Position numbers and translations under genes: made by a program. The notes below the pieces were generated by a model. The model saw only the letters and a program-made list of their open reading frames with translations. It was not told where the DNA came from and made no database searches. Positions 25,583-32,840 of a stretch of 32,840 nucleotides of DNA are shown here, piece after piece. Positions within the stretch are counted from its first letter, which is position 1. Each line of letters opens with the position of its first letter. The DNA comes from Prevotellaceae bacterium (GTDB lineage Bacteria; Bacteroidota; Bacteroidia; Bacteroidales; UBA932): NCBI GenBank assembly GCA_031290935.1, contig JAISLK010000047.1, forward strand, positions 1 to 32,840, read 5' to 3'.

Positions 25583-26461
25583 ATGGTAAACGACCTGTTG
25601 AAATCGGTTAGGAAGATTGAAATAAAAACGCGCGGGCTGTCGCGGCAAATCTTTGCGGGCGAATACCACAGCGCGTTTAAAGGGCGTGGAATGGCATTCA
25701 GCGAAGTGCGCGAATACCAGTACGGCGACGATGTGCGGAACATGGACTGGAACGTTACCGCCCGCCTCAATGCGCCGTATGTAAAGATTTTTGAAGAAGA
25801 GCGCGAACTTACCATGATGTTGCTGATTGACGTCAGCGGCTCGCGGAATTTCGGCACTACGCAAAAAATGAAACGCGATTTGATGGCGGAAGTGGCGGCT
25901 GTACTGTCGTTCTCGGCGTCTATCAACAATGACAAAGTAGGGGCGTTATTTTTCAGCGACAAGGTCGAAAAATTTATTCCGCCGAAAAAAGGCCGCACGC
26001 ATTTGCTGCGCATCATCCGCGAGTTGATAGAATTTGAGCCGGCAGGCGTGCAAACCGACATATCGGCGGCCTTGCAGTACCTGACGAACGCTATCAAAAA
26101 ACGCTGCACAGCATTTGTACTGTCCGACATGCTGGACTTTGACGCCGGCGGGCAGGTGCGCTTTACCGATGCGCTGAAAATTGCAGCCAACAAGCACGAT
26201 TTGGCGGCTATCCGCCTGTATGACCCGCGCGAAACGGAACTGCCGAAAGTCGGCATCATGCAACTGCGCGACGCCGAAAGCGGCAAAGAAATGTGGGTAA
26301 ACACCTCCAGCCGCAAGGTGCGCAATAATTACGCAGAATGGTGGCGCACCGCCGACAGGAACGTTACGCAGGCACTCTCGAAATGCCGCGTGGACAATGT
26401 GCGTATCAGCACCGGCGAAGACTACGTGAAACCATTGGTGCGCCTGTTCGAGAGCCGGTAA
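25583..26461 (+). CDS. DUF58 protein with vWA-like fold
   Basis: DUF58 proteins pair with MoxR ATPases. The conserved N-terminal part GRGMAFSEVREYQYGDDVRNMDWNV is intact, followed by a metal-site motif D83-V-S85-G-S87 (LLIDVSGS) and a second acidic stretch in FVLSDMLDF. It has no membrane segment, and the 292-residue length is normal. It heads the remaining bat block (DUF58, BatD-like, crcB, BatA). The normal upstream neighbour moxR is now separated from it by the HNH and rhuM genes. Confidence 0.93.
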   Translation: MVNDLLKSVRKIEIKTRGLSRQIFAGEYHSAFKGRGMAFSEVREYQYGDDVRNMDWNVTARLNAPYVKIFEEERELTMMLLIDVSGSRNFGTTQKMKRDLMAEVAAVLSFSASINNDKVGALFFSDKVEKFIPPKKGRTHLLRIIRELIEFEPAGVQTDISAALQYLTNAIKKRCTAFVLSDMLDFDAGGQVRFTDALKIAANKHDLAAIRLYDPRETELPKVGIMQLRDAESGKEMWVNTSSRKVRNNYAEWWRTADRNVTQALSKCRVDNVRISTGEDYVKPLVRLFESR

Positions 26462-26500
26462 ACAATGATTGTTGTTGAATACAAATGAAGCAGAAATAAA

Positions 26501-27481
26501 ATGAGCAGAAAAATTATTTTACTTACTTTTTTTATCATAGCGGCGCAAATGGGTTTTGCGCAGGAGCCGTTGCTCAGTACCTCTATCAGCCGCGACAGCA
26601 TTATGATTGGCGAGCAGGTAGAATGGTCGTTCAAGGCGACGATGCCTGCTTCCATGCAGGTATATTTTGCCCGCGTGGACAGCATCGGGAAAGGATTGAT
26701 AGAAGTGCTGAAAACGACCGGCCCCGATACGTTACAACACACGAAAGACAACATAACCATAGAAAGCAAACTCCTGCTAACCTCGTTCGATGCGGGAATT
26801 TACGAGTTGCCGCGGGTGCCGGCGCTGGTTACGCACAGCAACAATAACCTGGTTGATACGGTTTATTTCAATTCGGTTACGCTGAAAGTAAAAACCCTTC
26901 CCGACAGCCTGCTTATTGCCTTCCTGTCGGCTGACGACAGTACGAAAGTAAAGTTATTGAAAGATATTAAACCGCCGATAAAATATCCCTATACATTGAT
27001 GGAAATCCTGTGGCCGTGGGCGACAATGGGCATTGTTGCGCTGGCATTGATTGCAGGGCTGCTATACGTGATTATCCGTTTGCGAAGAAAACAGCCGGTG
27101 TTTGGGAAAATAAAGCCCGCCGAACCGCCGCATATTGTTGCGTTGCGGGAGCTGGAAAAAATAAAAACCGAAAAACTGTGGCAAAACAATAAAGTAAAAT
27201 TGTACTATACGCGCGTTACCGACGTGTTGCGCGTGTACCTGGAGCAACGCTATGCCATTCAAGCGCCGGAACAGACATCGGACGAAATCTTGCAGGCCTT
27301 GGCGCAATTGCCGTTGCCGGATTATTTCATTCCGAAATTGCGGGAATTTTTAAGCACTTCGGATTTGGTGAAATTCGCCAAATACCTGCCGGCGATGGAA
27401 GAAAATGAAAACGCATTGACATTGGTTACGCAGTTTGTGGACGAAACGAAAGAGCAAATAACGAAAGAAGATGCAGGCTAA
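26501..27481 (+). CDS. BatD/DUF4381-like membrane protein of the Bat operon
   Basis: The 326-residue protein has a signal peptide (residues 1-21, ending GFAQ), an extracytoplasmic beta-rich domain to about 165, one membrane helix (about 172-192, MGIVALALIAGLLYVIIRL) and a cytoplasmic helical domain. The layout and position between DUF58 and batA match the protein usually called BatD-like or DUF4381 in Bacteroidota aerotolerance operons. It may link envelope stress to the MoxR/vWA proteins inside the cell; that is inference from context. The start ATG at 26501 is supported by the signal peptide. Confidence 0.8.
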   Translation: MSRKIILLTFFIIAAQMGFAQEPLLSTSISRDSIMIGEQVEWSFKATMPASMQVYFARVDSIGKGLIEVLKTTGPDTLQHTKDNITIESKLLLTSFDAGIYELPRVPALVTHSNNNLVDTVYFNSVTLKVKTLPDSLLIAFLSADDSTKVKLLKDIKPPIKYPYTLMEILWPWATMGIVALALIAGLLYVIIRLRRKQPVFGKIKPAEPPHIVALRELEKIKTEKLWQNNKVKLYYTRVTDVLRVYLEQRYAIQAPEQTSDEILQALAQLPLPDYFIPKLREFLSTSDLVKFAKYLPAMEENENALTLVTQFVDETKEQITKEDAG

Positions 27482-27519
27482 AACGGTGGCAAAACTGGAT
27501 ACATATACAAAAAAACAAA

Positions 27520-27903
27520 ATGATTAAAAACGTACTGATAGTCGGTTTGGGAGGAGGCGCCGGGAGTATGCTGCGCTACCTGGGTTCGCTGTTTGCGCTG
27601 AAATATTTCGGCGGCGGATGGCCATGGGCTACATGGACGGTCAATATATTGGGCTGCTTATTGGCGGGCGTTTTGTCCGGGTTATGGGGCAATGCCGCAA
27701 ATTCAACAGGCCGGTTATTATGGATAGCCGGGTTTTGCGGCGGCTTTACGACTTTCTCCGCTTTTGCGCTGGAAAATATACACTGCTGGCAAATGGGCGA
27801 ATACAGCAAAATGTTTTTTTACACGCTCGCCAGCATCGTTAGCGGCTTTGCGGCCGTATGGTTGGGAATGGCAATTTTTAAAATCATGAAAAATGTACTT
27901 TGA
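27520..27903 (+). CDS. crcB: fluoride channel CrcB (Fluc)
   Basis: This is a small four-helix dimeric channel that exports fluoride. The N-terminal GGGAGSMLRY (11-20), the pore asparagine N42 in WTVNILG and the phenylalanine-rich GFCGGFTTFSAF (71-82) are all present. At 127 residues the length is right. It sits inside the bat block, 38 bases after the BatD-like gene, and overlaps the batA start by 11 bases, so it is co-translated with batA. The gap in front is far too short for a fluoride riboswitch. Its presence in this operon is unusual. Confidence 0.95.
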   Translation: MIKNVLIVGLGGGAGSMLRYLGSLFALKYFGGGWPWATWTVNILGCLLAGVLSGLWGNAANSTGRLLWIAGFCGGFTTFSAFALENIHCWQMGEYSKMFFYTLASIVSGFAAVWLGMAIFKIMKNVL

Positions 27904-28879
27904 ATATTCATCCATATTATATTTGTTATTTATCCTGGCGCCGGTTACAGGTTACTATGTCTGGCGGGCGATACAGGGCGCCACGCCATCGTTGCAGGTA
28001 TCCACTACGGCCGGATTAAAAGGCGTAAATGCAGTAGCATTACGCATCCTGCAACATGTCCCATTCGTGTTGCGGTGCGCCGCCATGGCTTTAATCATCC
28101 TCGCTATGGCGCGTCCGCGCTCCTCCAGCGAATATGAACGGGTCGCTACCGAAGGCATCGATATTATGTTTGCATTAGACATCTCGACAAGTATGCTGGC
28201 GCGCGACTTTAAGCCCGACCGCATCGGCGCGGCAAAAGACATCGCCATTCAATTTATCGCCGAACGCCCGTTTGACCGCATGGGGATTGTCGTTTTTGCC
28301 GGCGAAAGTTTCACGCAGTGCCCGCTGACCCTCGACCGCGCTACGCTTATCAACCTGATGAAAGATATTGAAACGGGATTGATTGAAGACGGCACCGCTA
28401 TCGGTAACGGGCTGGCAACGGCGGTAGGCCGCCTCAAAGACAGCGACGCCAAAAGCCGCGTAGTCATCCTGCTTACCGACGGCGTCAACAATCGCGGCGA
28501 GATTGCGCCCCTCATGGCGGCCGAAATTGCAAAAACCTACGGCGTGCGCGTCTATACCATCGGCGTGGGCGCTAACGGCACCGCGCCCTACCCGGTGATG
28601 ACCGAAAGAGGAATCATCCTGCAACAGCGGCCGGTAGAAATTGACGAAAACCTGTTGCGGCAAGTTGCGGAGATGACGGACGCCCGCTACTTCCGCGCTA
28701 CCGACAATACAAAACTGCTGGAAATTTACAATGAAATAAACCAGATGGAAAAAGCCCGCGTATCGGTAGATTCGTTCCCGATATACAAGGAAGAATTTAT
28801 GCCGTTTGCGCTGGCGGCGCTGGCGGCGCTGCTGCTGGAACTGCTGCTGCGGCTGCTGGTGTTGCGGCGGCTGCCGTAG
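27893..28879 (+). CDS. batA: BatA-like von Willebrand A membrane protein
   Basis: Membrane helices near residues 7-25 and 56-74 and near the C-terminus (about 305-324) anchor a vWA domain. Its metal-site motif is D96-I-S98-T-S100 (FALDISTSM), with a later TDGVNNRG and GVGANG. This matches BatA of the Bacteroides aerotolerance operon. It starts within the end of crcB. In other Bacteroidota batB, batC and further genes follow; here the next gene is a DNA methyltransferase, so the operon looks cut short. Confidence 0.92.
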   Translation: MYFEYSSILYLLFILAPVTGYYVWRAIQGATPSLQVSTTAGLKGVNAVALRILQHVPFVLRCAAMALIILAMARPRSSSEYERVATEGIDIMFALDISTSMLARDFKPDRIGAAKDIAIQFIAERPFDRMGIVVFAGESFTQCPLTLDRATLINLMKDIETGLIEDGTAIGNGLATAVGRLKDSDAKSRVVILLTDGVNNRGEIAPLMAAEIAKTYGVRVYTIGVGANGTAPYPVMTERGIILQQRPVEIDENLLRQVAEMTDARYFRATDNTKLLEIYNEINQMEKARVSVDSFPIYKEEFMPFALAALAALLLELLLRLLVLRRLP

Positions 28880-28883
28880 GAGC

Positions 28884-28904
28884 TATGAATTATGAGTTAT
28901 GAGT
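28884..28904. repeat. heptamer repeat (TATGAGT)
   Basis: Three heptamers, TATGAAT, TATGAGT and TATGAGT, begin 5 bases after the batA stop codon, at the boundary with the methyltransferase cluster. Confidence 0.55.
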
Positions 28905-28965
28905 TAAGGCGCAGATGCGCAGGCAAATTATAAATAAATCAGGAATAGTAATTATATAATAAATG

Positions 28966-30594
28966 ATGTGTGTAAATAAATTGATACTTAGCGATAATCT
29001 CGAAGCATTGAAGATGATGGACAGCGAGACGGTGGATTTAATCTACCTCGACCCTCCGTTTTTCAGCAACCGCGACTATGAGGTTATCTGGGGCGACGCA
29101 GGCGAAGTCCGCAGTTTCCAGGACAGGTGGGCGGGAGGCATCGATCATTATATCGCCTGGCTGAAAGAACGTGTCGTCGAAATGCACCGCGTGCTGAAAC
29201 CGACCGGAAGTATTTTCCTGCATTGCGACTGGCACGCCGACGCATATATCAGAGTGGAAATTCTGGATAAGATTTTCGGAAGAGGTAATTTCAATTCTAC
29301 GATTGTTTGGGAAAGAAGTTTTGGCACAGGAAGCAGTAAAACCAATGCTAATAAAATACCTGTCAATATTGATACTGTCTTTTATTATACAAAAAATAAA
29401 AATGCCTATACGTTTAATGTTCAGACGCGCAAGTTGTCGGACGGAGCATTGAAACGATACGATAAAATAGACGAAAACGGTAAAAGATTTTTCTGGGCAG
29501 ATATGAAGACTTATTCTAAAGAAAGACTGGATGAACTTTTGTCAAAAGGAGAAGCAAAATGGAGTGAAAATGCTAAAAATCCACGTTATAAAAAATATTT
29601 GGATGAAGATAAAGGTACGCCTATAGATACCTTATGGAACGATTTTAATTTTATGAGCGATAAAGAACGTATCGGGTATCCTACCCAAAAACCTTTCACT
29701 TTACTTGAGCGTATTATTAAAATGGCAAGCAACGAGGGCGACCTGGTACTTGACCCGTTCATGGGCGGAGGCACTACGATTGCCGTCGCCGACAAGCTAA
29801 ACCGGAAATGGATTGGCATTGACCAGTCCGTGCAGGCGGTGAAAGTTACCGAACTGCGACTGCATCAGCAAACAGACCTGTTTACAAGTACCTACGCCAA
29901 TTCCTACACGCTACAATTGCATAAATACGATTACGATACTTTGCGTAATAAAGATGCTTTTGAGTTTGAGCATTGGATTATCGGACAATTCGGCGGGACT
30001 CCTCACAGCAAAAAGGGCGGAGACGCGGGCGTGGACGGTACGGCAACTGACGGCGCTCCGATACAGGTCAAACGTTCGGAAGGAATCGGCGTGAATGTGG
30101 TAAAGAATTTCTCCGTATCCGCTAAGCAGTTTGACAAAACAGTCTTCGAAAAGAACGTGAAGGCGGGGACACCTGTCGGATATATTATCGCCTTTTCGTT
30201 CGGAAAAGGGGCAGTACAGGAAGCCGCCCGATTAAAGAACCAGGAAAATATCGTCATACAGCTTGTACCGGTTGATTCCATCATTCCCGTATCCAAACGG
30301 CCGAACATCAAGATTGAAGTAACCGAACTGCCGCGCGATGCAAGCGGTATGCGCGAGATAGCGTTTACGGCGACGGGCGAAAGCCCTTCGGGAATTGAAT
30401 TTTACAGCTGGGATTTTGATTACGACGCCGGCAAAGGGTTCAAGTCGTCGGTCATCAGGGACACCGACGGCAAACAGCAGCGCCCGATGGCGGCAGGCGT
30501 CTATCACATCGCCGTCAAAGCGGTGGACAACGACGGACTGGAAAATGTAGAAACAATAAAATTGAAAGTAAACGGTGTACTGGAAAAGCAATAA
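28966..30594 (+). CDS. adenine-specific DNA methyltransferase fused to Mrr-like nuclease and PKD-like domain
   Basis: Residues 1-305 form a beta-class methyltransferase: motif IV DPPF (29-32) comes first, then a variable target-recognition segment (about 107-233), then the cofactor motif DPFMGGGTT (263-271). Residues 320-445 resemble a PD-(D/E)XK nuclease of the Mrr type, with GVDG near 355-358 and IQVKRSE near 366-372. Residues 467-536 look like a PKD/Ig-like fold (FYSWDFDYDAG...YHIAVKAVDNDG). One polypeptide would thus modify and cut, as in type IIG-like systems; cleavage is inference. The ATG at 28966 is used because both paralogues begin MCxNKLIL. The recognition segment is visibly more AT-rich than its flanks. 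Confidence 0.9.
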   Translation: MCVNKLILSDNLEALKMMDSETVDLIYLDPPFFSNRDYEVIWGDAGEVRSFQDRWAGGIDHYIAWLKERVVEMHRVLKPTGSIFLHCDWHADAYIRVEILDKIFGRGNFNSTIVWERSFGTGSSKTNANKIPVNIDTVFYYTKNKNAYTFNVQTRKLSDGALKRYDKIDENGKRFFWADMKTYSKERLDELLSKGEAKWSENAKNPRYKKYLDEDKGTPIDTLWNDFNFMSDKERIGYPTQKPFTLLERIIKMASNEGDLVLDPFMGGGTTIAVADKLNRKWIGIDQSVQAVKVTELRLHQQTDLFTSTYANSYTLQLHKYDYDTLRNKDAFEFEHWIIGQFGGTPHSKKGGDAGVDGTATDGAPIQVKRSEGIGVNVVKNFSVSAKQFDKTVFEKNVKAGTPVGYIIAFSFGKGAVQEAARLKNQENIVIQLVPVDSIIPVSKRPNIKIEVTELPRDASGMREIAFTATGESPSGIEFYSWDFDYDAGKGFKSSVIRDTDGKQQRPMAAGVYHIAVKAVDNDGLENVETIKLKVNGVLEKQ

Positions 30595-30678
30595 ACATTT
30601 AAAACCAATAAATAATGCCTATGACAAAAAACAACGGAGCATACAGTAACAAAATTATTCATCCTTAAATTTTTTTTT

Positions 30679-31161
30679 ATGAAAGAAAATGATCACCTCC
30701 AAGCTATCCCGGAGTATTATGTGCAACAGGCGCTGGAACTACTGAACCAGGTCAATGCCCTGCTCCAACCCTACGAACAGACGCTGACGCCCGAAGAGCG
30801 GAAATCCATGCTCACGATGGGCGACAAGTCGGTGGCATTCGTCGAAAAGGCGTACGACCTGGCCGTACAAAACCCGACGCTTGTGCCATCGTACCTGAAC
30901 ATGTCAGCGTTTGACGTCGACAAGAACGACGCCCTGAGGTTGCGGACGCTGCTGAACACCGCCCAACAAGTGGTGCAAGGCATCGCCGATACCGAAATGG
31001 TGTCCGGCAGCGAAGCTTTCCAGGAAGCGCTGGTATTTTACAATAATGTAAAATACGCCGCTTCGCAGGACGTGCACGGCGCCAAAGCCGTTTACGAAGA
31101 ACTTCGCAAACGCTTTCCCCGCCGTAGACACAGACACGGCGAAGATAACCCGGAAGACTAA
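30679..31161 (+). CDS. small helical protein of unknown function, repeat-associated
   Basis: The 160-residue protein is predicted all-helical, with no signal peptide or membrane segment. The stretches TPEERKSMLTMGDKSVAFVE (37-56), a D-A-L-R-L pattern near 84 and GSEAFQEALVFYNNVKYAA (110-128) recall a family of uncharacterised Bacteroidota proteins I have seen without a known function; the assignment is from memory. The end is very basic (RKRFPRRRHRH) then acidic. It has its own leader (84 bases, ending in a T-run just before the ATG) and is followed by an 11-bp hairpin and a repeat array. It separates methyltransferases 1 and 2, and a role in repeat binding is only a guess. Confidence 0.75.
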   Translation: MKENDHLQAIPEYYVQQALELLNQVNALLQPYEQTLTPEERKSMLTMGDKSVAFVEKAYDLAVQNPTLVPSYLNMSAFDVDKNDALRLRTLLNTAQQVVQGIADTEMVSGSEAFQEALVFYNNVKYAASQDVHGAKAVYEELRKRFPRRRHRHGEDNPED

Positions 31162-31223
31162 ACAAACGAAACAAACAAGTATGTTTTCCAGTTATCGCGG
31201 TAACAAAAACAGTCCGTCGAGGC

Positions 31224-31255
31224 ACTTCCAAAGCCTTGCTCCGTGCTTTGGAAGT
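31224..31255. other. 11-bp hairpin downstream of the small helical protein gene
   Basis: ACTTCCAAAGC (31224-31234) pairs perfectly with GCTTTGGAAGT (31245-31255) around a 10-base loop. No T-tract follows, so it is not a canonical terminator. The arms resemble the repeat words of the neighbouring array. Confidence 0.6.
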
Positions 31256-31277
31256 TCCTTGGGGAGCTGTTGCAGTA

Positions 31278-31420
31278 CAAATTTGAACTTCGGAAGTCCA
31301 AGTTTCAACTTCCGAAGTCAAAAGTTGAGCTTCGGAAGTCAAAGTTTTAACAAAAGAAGTTAAAAGTTCAACTTCGGAAGTTAAAGTTTTAACAAAAGAA
31401 GTCAAAGTTTTAACAAAACC
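31278..31420. repeat. 20-21-bp degenerate tandem array, same family as at 16.5 kb
   Basis: About seven units of 20-22 bases. Some carry CTTCGGAAGTC or CTTCCGAAGTC as in the first array; others carry TTTTAACAAAAGAAGT, a word also seen in the palindrome at 16467-16498. The two unit types alternate from 31341 on. This is the main content of the 336-base gap between the small protein gene and methyltransferase 2. Confidence 0.85.
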
Positions 31421-31497
31421 AGCAGGAGTGGCAGCCCTGCAATGTCAAAATGACAGCATTAATCGCCACAAACAATAATTATAGCCTGAAATAAAAT

Positions 31498-32400
31498 ATG
31501 TGTGTAAATAAACTGATACTCGGCGACAATCTCGAAATACTGAAAGCGATGGACCGCGAGACGGTGGATTTAATCTACCTCGACCCTCCGTTTTTCAGCA
31601 ACCGCGACTATGAGGTTATCTGGGGCGACGAAGGCGAAGTCCGCAGTTTTCAGGACAGGTGGGCAGGCGGTATCGAACATTATATCGCATGGCTGAAAGA
31701 ACGTGTTATAGAAATGCATCGCGTGCTGAAACCGACCGGAAGTATTTTCCTGCATTGCGATTGGCACGCGAATGCGTATATCAGAGTGGAAATTTTGGAT
31801 AAGATTTTTGGAAGAAGTAATTTCAGAAACGAAATTATTTGGCATTATCGTAGATGGACAGGGATGGCAAATACTTTTCAAAAACTGCACGATACTATTT
31901 ATTTTTATTCAAAAACAGACACATACATATTTAATCCACAATATACAGAATATACGGAAGGCTCTATTGACAGGAAAAAAAGTGGGGTGTTACATCGTTT
32001 CAAAAAAGGAAATGATCCTGTTCTTATAAGTGATAAGGAACTCGATGAGAAAGGCGTTCGTGAAAATGATGTTTGGCAAATTCCATTTGTCGCTCCGTCG
32101 GCAAAAGAGCGTATCGGCTATCCGACTCAAAAACCAATGGCTTTATTGGAACGTATCATCAAATGCGCAAGCAACGAGGGCGACCTTGTACTTGACCCGT
32201 TCATGGGCGGAGGCACTACGATTGCCGTCGCCGACAAATTGAACCGTAAATGGATTGGTATCGACCAATCTGTGCAGGCGGTGAAAGTTACCGAATTGCG
32301 ACTACATCAACAGACAGATTTGTTTGTAAGTATTTACAGCTCGGAAAACGTCGAAACAATCAAATTGAAAGTAAACGGTGTAATAGAACAAACAAAATGA
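31498..32400 (+). CDS. adenine-specific DNA methyltransferase, paralogue 2 (nuclease-less)
   Basis: The same beta-class methyltransferase as the first copy: DPPF at 29-32, a divergent recognition segment (about 107-203), then DPFMGGGTT. The first 105 and the residues after ERIGYPTQKP are nearly identical to copy 1 at both protein and DNA level. The nuclease and PKD-like domains are absent, but the protein ends ENVETIKLKVNGV, exactly as copy 1 ends, directly after HQQTDLF and a few residues. This is best explained by an internal deletion of about 220 codons. Copy 3 starts 9 bases after its stop, so the two form an operon. It probably modifies adenine in a different site. Confidence 0.93.
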   Translation: MCVNKLILGDNLEILKAMDRETVDLIYLDPPFFSNRDYEVIWGDEGEVRSFQDRWAGGIEHYIAWLKERVIEMHRVLKPTGSIFLHCDWHANAYIRVEILDKIFGRSNFRNEIIWHYRRWTGMANTFQKLHDTIYFYSKTDTYIFNPQYTEYTEGSIDRKKSGVLHRFKKGNDPVLISDKELDEKGVRENDVWQIPFVAPSAKERIGYPTQKPMALLERIIKCASNEGDLVLDPFMGGGTTIAVADKLNRKWIGIDQSVQAVKVTELRLHQQTDLFVSIYSSENVETIKLKVNGVIEQTK

Positions 32401-32409
32401 TATTCGGAT

Positions 32410-32840
32410 ATGTGCATAAATAAATTAATACTCGGCGACAATCTCGAAATATTGAAAGCGATGGACAGCGAAACGGTGGATTTAATCTATCTCGATCCAC
32501 CGTTTTTCAGTAACCGCGACTATGAGGTTATTTGGGGCGACGAAGGCGAAGTCCGCAGTTTTCAGGACCGATGGTCCGGTGGTATCGAACATTATATCGC
32601 CTGGCTGAAAGAGCGTGTGATTGAAATGTATCGCGTGCTGAAACCGACCGGAAGTATCTTCCTGCATTGCGACTGGCACGCCGACGCGTATATCAGAGTG
32701 GAAATTCTGGATAAGATTTTTGGAAGGAATAATTTTCGGAATGAGATTATTTGGTATTATAGAAGATGGACTGCGGGAAAAACTTTTCAGCGTATGCATG
32801 ATAATATCCTTTTTTATTCCAAAACGCAATCCTTTACATT
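32410..32840 (+). CDS. adenine-specific DNA methyltransferase, paralogue 3 (partial, runs off the window)
   Basis: It begins MCINKLILGDNLEILKAMD and carries DPPF and the same first 105 residues as copies 1 and 2. The recognition segment starts NNFRNEIIWYYRRWTAGKT; it is closer to copy 2 than to copy 1 but differs from residue 115 on. About 143 codons are visible before the window ends, so the cofactor motif and any nuclease domain cannot be judged. Confidence 0.9.
   Translation, partial: MCINKLILGDNLEILKAMDSETVDLIYLDPPFFSNRDYEVIWGDEGEVRSFQDRWSGGIEHYIAWLKERVIEMYRVLKPTGSIFLHCDWHADAYIRVEILDKIFGRNNFRNEIIWYYRRWTAGKTFQRMHDNILFYSKTQSFT

Noticed and set aside
27482-27519. Fluoride riboswitch before crcB
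   Set aside because: Only 38 bases separate the genes, too few for the known aptamer.
30615-30668. 17-residue frame before the small helical protein gene
   Set aside because: It has no homology I can recall, no start context and no conserved partner, and is within chance for an AT-rich leader.

Overview
This window comes from a member of the phylum Bacteroidota, most likely order Bacteroidales; the genus cannot be fixed from sequence alone. The pointers are the DUF4492-cydA-cydB cluster, gldF/gldG, a MoxR-DUF58-BatA aerotolerance-type operon, an adenosylcobalamin-dependent ribonucleotide reductase with a C-terminal zinc ribbon, few convincing Shine-Dalgarno sites, and several matches to the Bacteroidota promoter pattern TTTG-N20-TAnnTTTG. 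By eye most genes are close to half G+C; a few inserted segments are clearly AT-rich. No tRNA, rRNA, CRISPR array or insertion sequence was recognised.

Layout. 1-5100: ispE and nrdJ (overlapping, minus strand) and a solitary sufD, with a terminator at the left edge and a large operator-like palindrome in front of sufD. 5101-7689: clpB. 7690-8806: a long gap that is not empty. It holds a candidate small structured RNA (plus strand), a convergent short minus-strand unit with its own promoter and terminator, six 23-bp tandem repeats and a cluster of REP-like palindromes. 8807-15258: a run of plus-strand genes, DUF4492-cydA-cydB (cytochrome bd oxidase), trmD, PIN-PhoH and purB. 15266-16260: def and ruvX on the minus strand. 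16281-16705: an 8-mer array, a perfect 32-bp palindrome and a 21-bp tandem array. 16786-22393: gldG, gldF and a UvrD/PcrA helicase in one minus-strand operon, then truA.

22550-28879 is a moxR-DUF58-BatD-like-crcB-batA operon split after moxR by two accessory genes: an AT-rich HNH endonuclease and a RhuM-family protein. The batB/C/D/E genes usually found downstream are missing. In their place, from 28966 to the right edge, lies a modification/restriction cluster: three tandem paralogous beta-class adenine methyltransferases. The first carries a fused Mrr-like nuclease domain and a PKD-like domain. The second has lost both domains but kept the same last residues. The third runs off the window. 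The paralogues share near-identical flanks around divergent, AT-rich target-recognition segments, which suggests swapping of target recognition domains by recombination. Between copies 1 and 2 lie a small helical protein gene and a second array of the same repeat family seen at 16.5 kb.

Most of the window is housekeeping: isoprenoid and nucleotide synthesis, Fe-S assembly, protein disaggregation, respiration, tRNA modification and DNA repair. The candidates for something new are the methyltransferase array, the two related 21-bp repeat arrays and the small transcripts after clpB.
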